Positions 13,752-14,143 of a stretch of DNA of 14,143 nt are shown here, in pieces. Each line of letters starts with the position of its first letter. Within the stretch, counting starts at the first letter, position 1. Made by a program: the position numbers and the translations under genes. Under the pieces are notes generated by a model. That model was not told the origin of the DNA and searched no databases. It saw only the letters and a list, made by a program, of their open reading frames with translations. This DNA is from Muribaculaceae bacterium (GTDB lineage Bacteria; Bacteroidota; Bacteroidia; Bacteroidales; Muribaculaceae). The DNA is taken from NCBI GenBank assembly GCA_902836725.1, contig CADFRV010000033.1, forward strand, positions 1 through 14,143. Direction: 5' to 3'.

Positions 13752-14143
13752 ATGTTGAAAAGAATTCTTTCCATTTCAGGTAAACCTGGTCTATATAAAC
13801 TTATGAGCCAGGGTAAAAACATGCTCATAGTAGAAAATATCGCCACAGGCAAACGTATGCCGGCATATGCCCGAGACAAAGTGGTGTCATTAGGCGATAT
13901 ATCCATATATACCAATGACGGCGATGTGCCTCTTACAGATGTGCTTGAAAAAGTAAAAGAGGCTACCGGCTGTCAGCCTGTGGATGTGAAGTCTATGAAG
14001 GAAACTGAACTGCGTGATTACTTCAAGACTATTCTTCCCGAATATGACGAAGACCGTGTATACACTACAGATATCAAGAAACTGTTCAGCTGGTATAATC
14101 AGCTTGTCGCCGCCGGTGTGACGGAATTCAAAGATGAGGAGAT
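13752..14143 (+). CDS. DUF5606-family protein, C-terminus cut by window edge
   Basis: The first 130 residues are visible; the frame is still open at the window end. The start, MLKRILSISGKPGLYKLMSQGKNMLIVE, is the hallmark of the DUF5606 proteins of Bacteroidetes, small conserved proteins of unknown function. The N-terminal domain (about 1-55, KRMPAYARDKVVSLGDISIY) looks like a small beta-barrel. A second, mostly helical part follows (about 80-127, MKETELRDYFKTILPEYDEDRVY and KKLFSWYNQL). There is no signal peptide, so it should be cytoplasmic. An in-frame ATG at 13737 would add five residues; 13752 is preferred because family members begin with MLK. The gene has its own promoter match and a structured leader. 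Little of the protein should be missing, judged from the usual size of about 140-150 residues as I recall it. Confidence 0.85.
   Translation, partial: MLKRILSISGKPGLYKLMSQGKNMLIVENIATGKRMPAYARDKVVSLGDISIYTNDGDVPLTDVLEKVKEATGCQPVDVKSMKETELRDYFKTILPEYDEDRVYTTDIKKLFSWYNQLVAAGVTEFKDEE

Noticed and set aside
1..14143. Search for a mobile element, CRISPR array, tRNA, toxin-antitoxin or defence system
   Set aside because: Reading both strands showed no transposase or integrase, no regularly spaced repeats and no tRNA-like fold; the genes are housekeeping and envelope genes.

Overview
The window looks like ordinary chromosome from a member of the order Bacteroidales (phylum Bacteroidota), possibly Muribaculaceae or a relative. 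The pointers are: the family-level look of DnaA, the MCE protein and the DUF5606 protein; a large malQ of the DPE2 type; weak or absent Shine-Dalgarno sequences; and repeated promoter-like motifs of the Bacteroidetes primary-sigma type (-7 TAnnTTTG with an upstream TTG). No mobile element, CRISPR array, tRNA, rRNA or defence system was recognised. Family assignments come from reading the translated sequence, without database searches.

Layout, left to right. Positions 1-2398 (minus) hold nearly all of priA, the replication-restart helicase, whose C-terminus runs off the left edge. It is divergent from galM (plus, aldose 1-epimerase). galM converges on a small secreted thioredoxin-fold protein (minus) that has no cysteine at all; a hairpin lies between them. 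That gene has a long leader starting at a very good promoter match, and the leader holds two overlapping very small ORFs. A gene-poor, AT-rich stretch of about 700 bp follows, with short repeats and one near-match to a DnaA box, then dnaA (plus). Next comes a likely two-gene operon for the cell envelope: a periplasmic N-acetylmuramoyl-L-alanine amidase with a SPOR-like tail, and an MCE/MlaD-type lipid transport protein. A long hairpin separates this from malQ (plus, DPE2-type 4-alpha-glucanotransferase with two starch-binding domains).

A 24-bp perfect hairpin ends malQ and the convergent purT (minus, formate-dependent GAR transformylase). Beyond purT lie a 57-residue membrane protein (minus), a divergent promoter with a structured 5' leader, and a DUF5606 protein (plus) that runs off the right edge.

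The genes are mainly housekeeping: replication initiation and restart (dnaA, priA), sugar use (galM, malQ), purine synthesis (purT) and envelope maintenance (amidase, MCE protein). Short transcription units and convergent hairpin terminators suggest that most genes are expressed separately. The less ordinary items are the cysteine-free redoxin with its long leader, the structured leader of the DUF5606 gene, the unannotated small membrane protein, and four promoters with the same 20-bp spacing.
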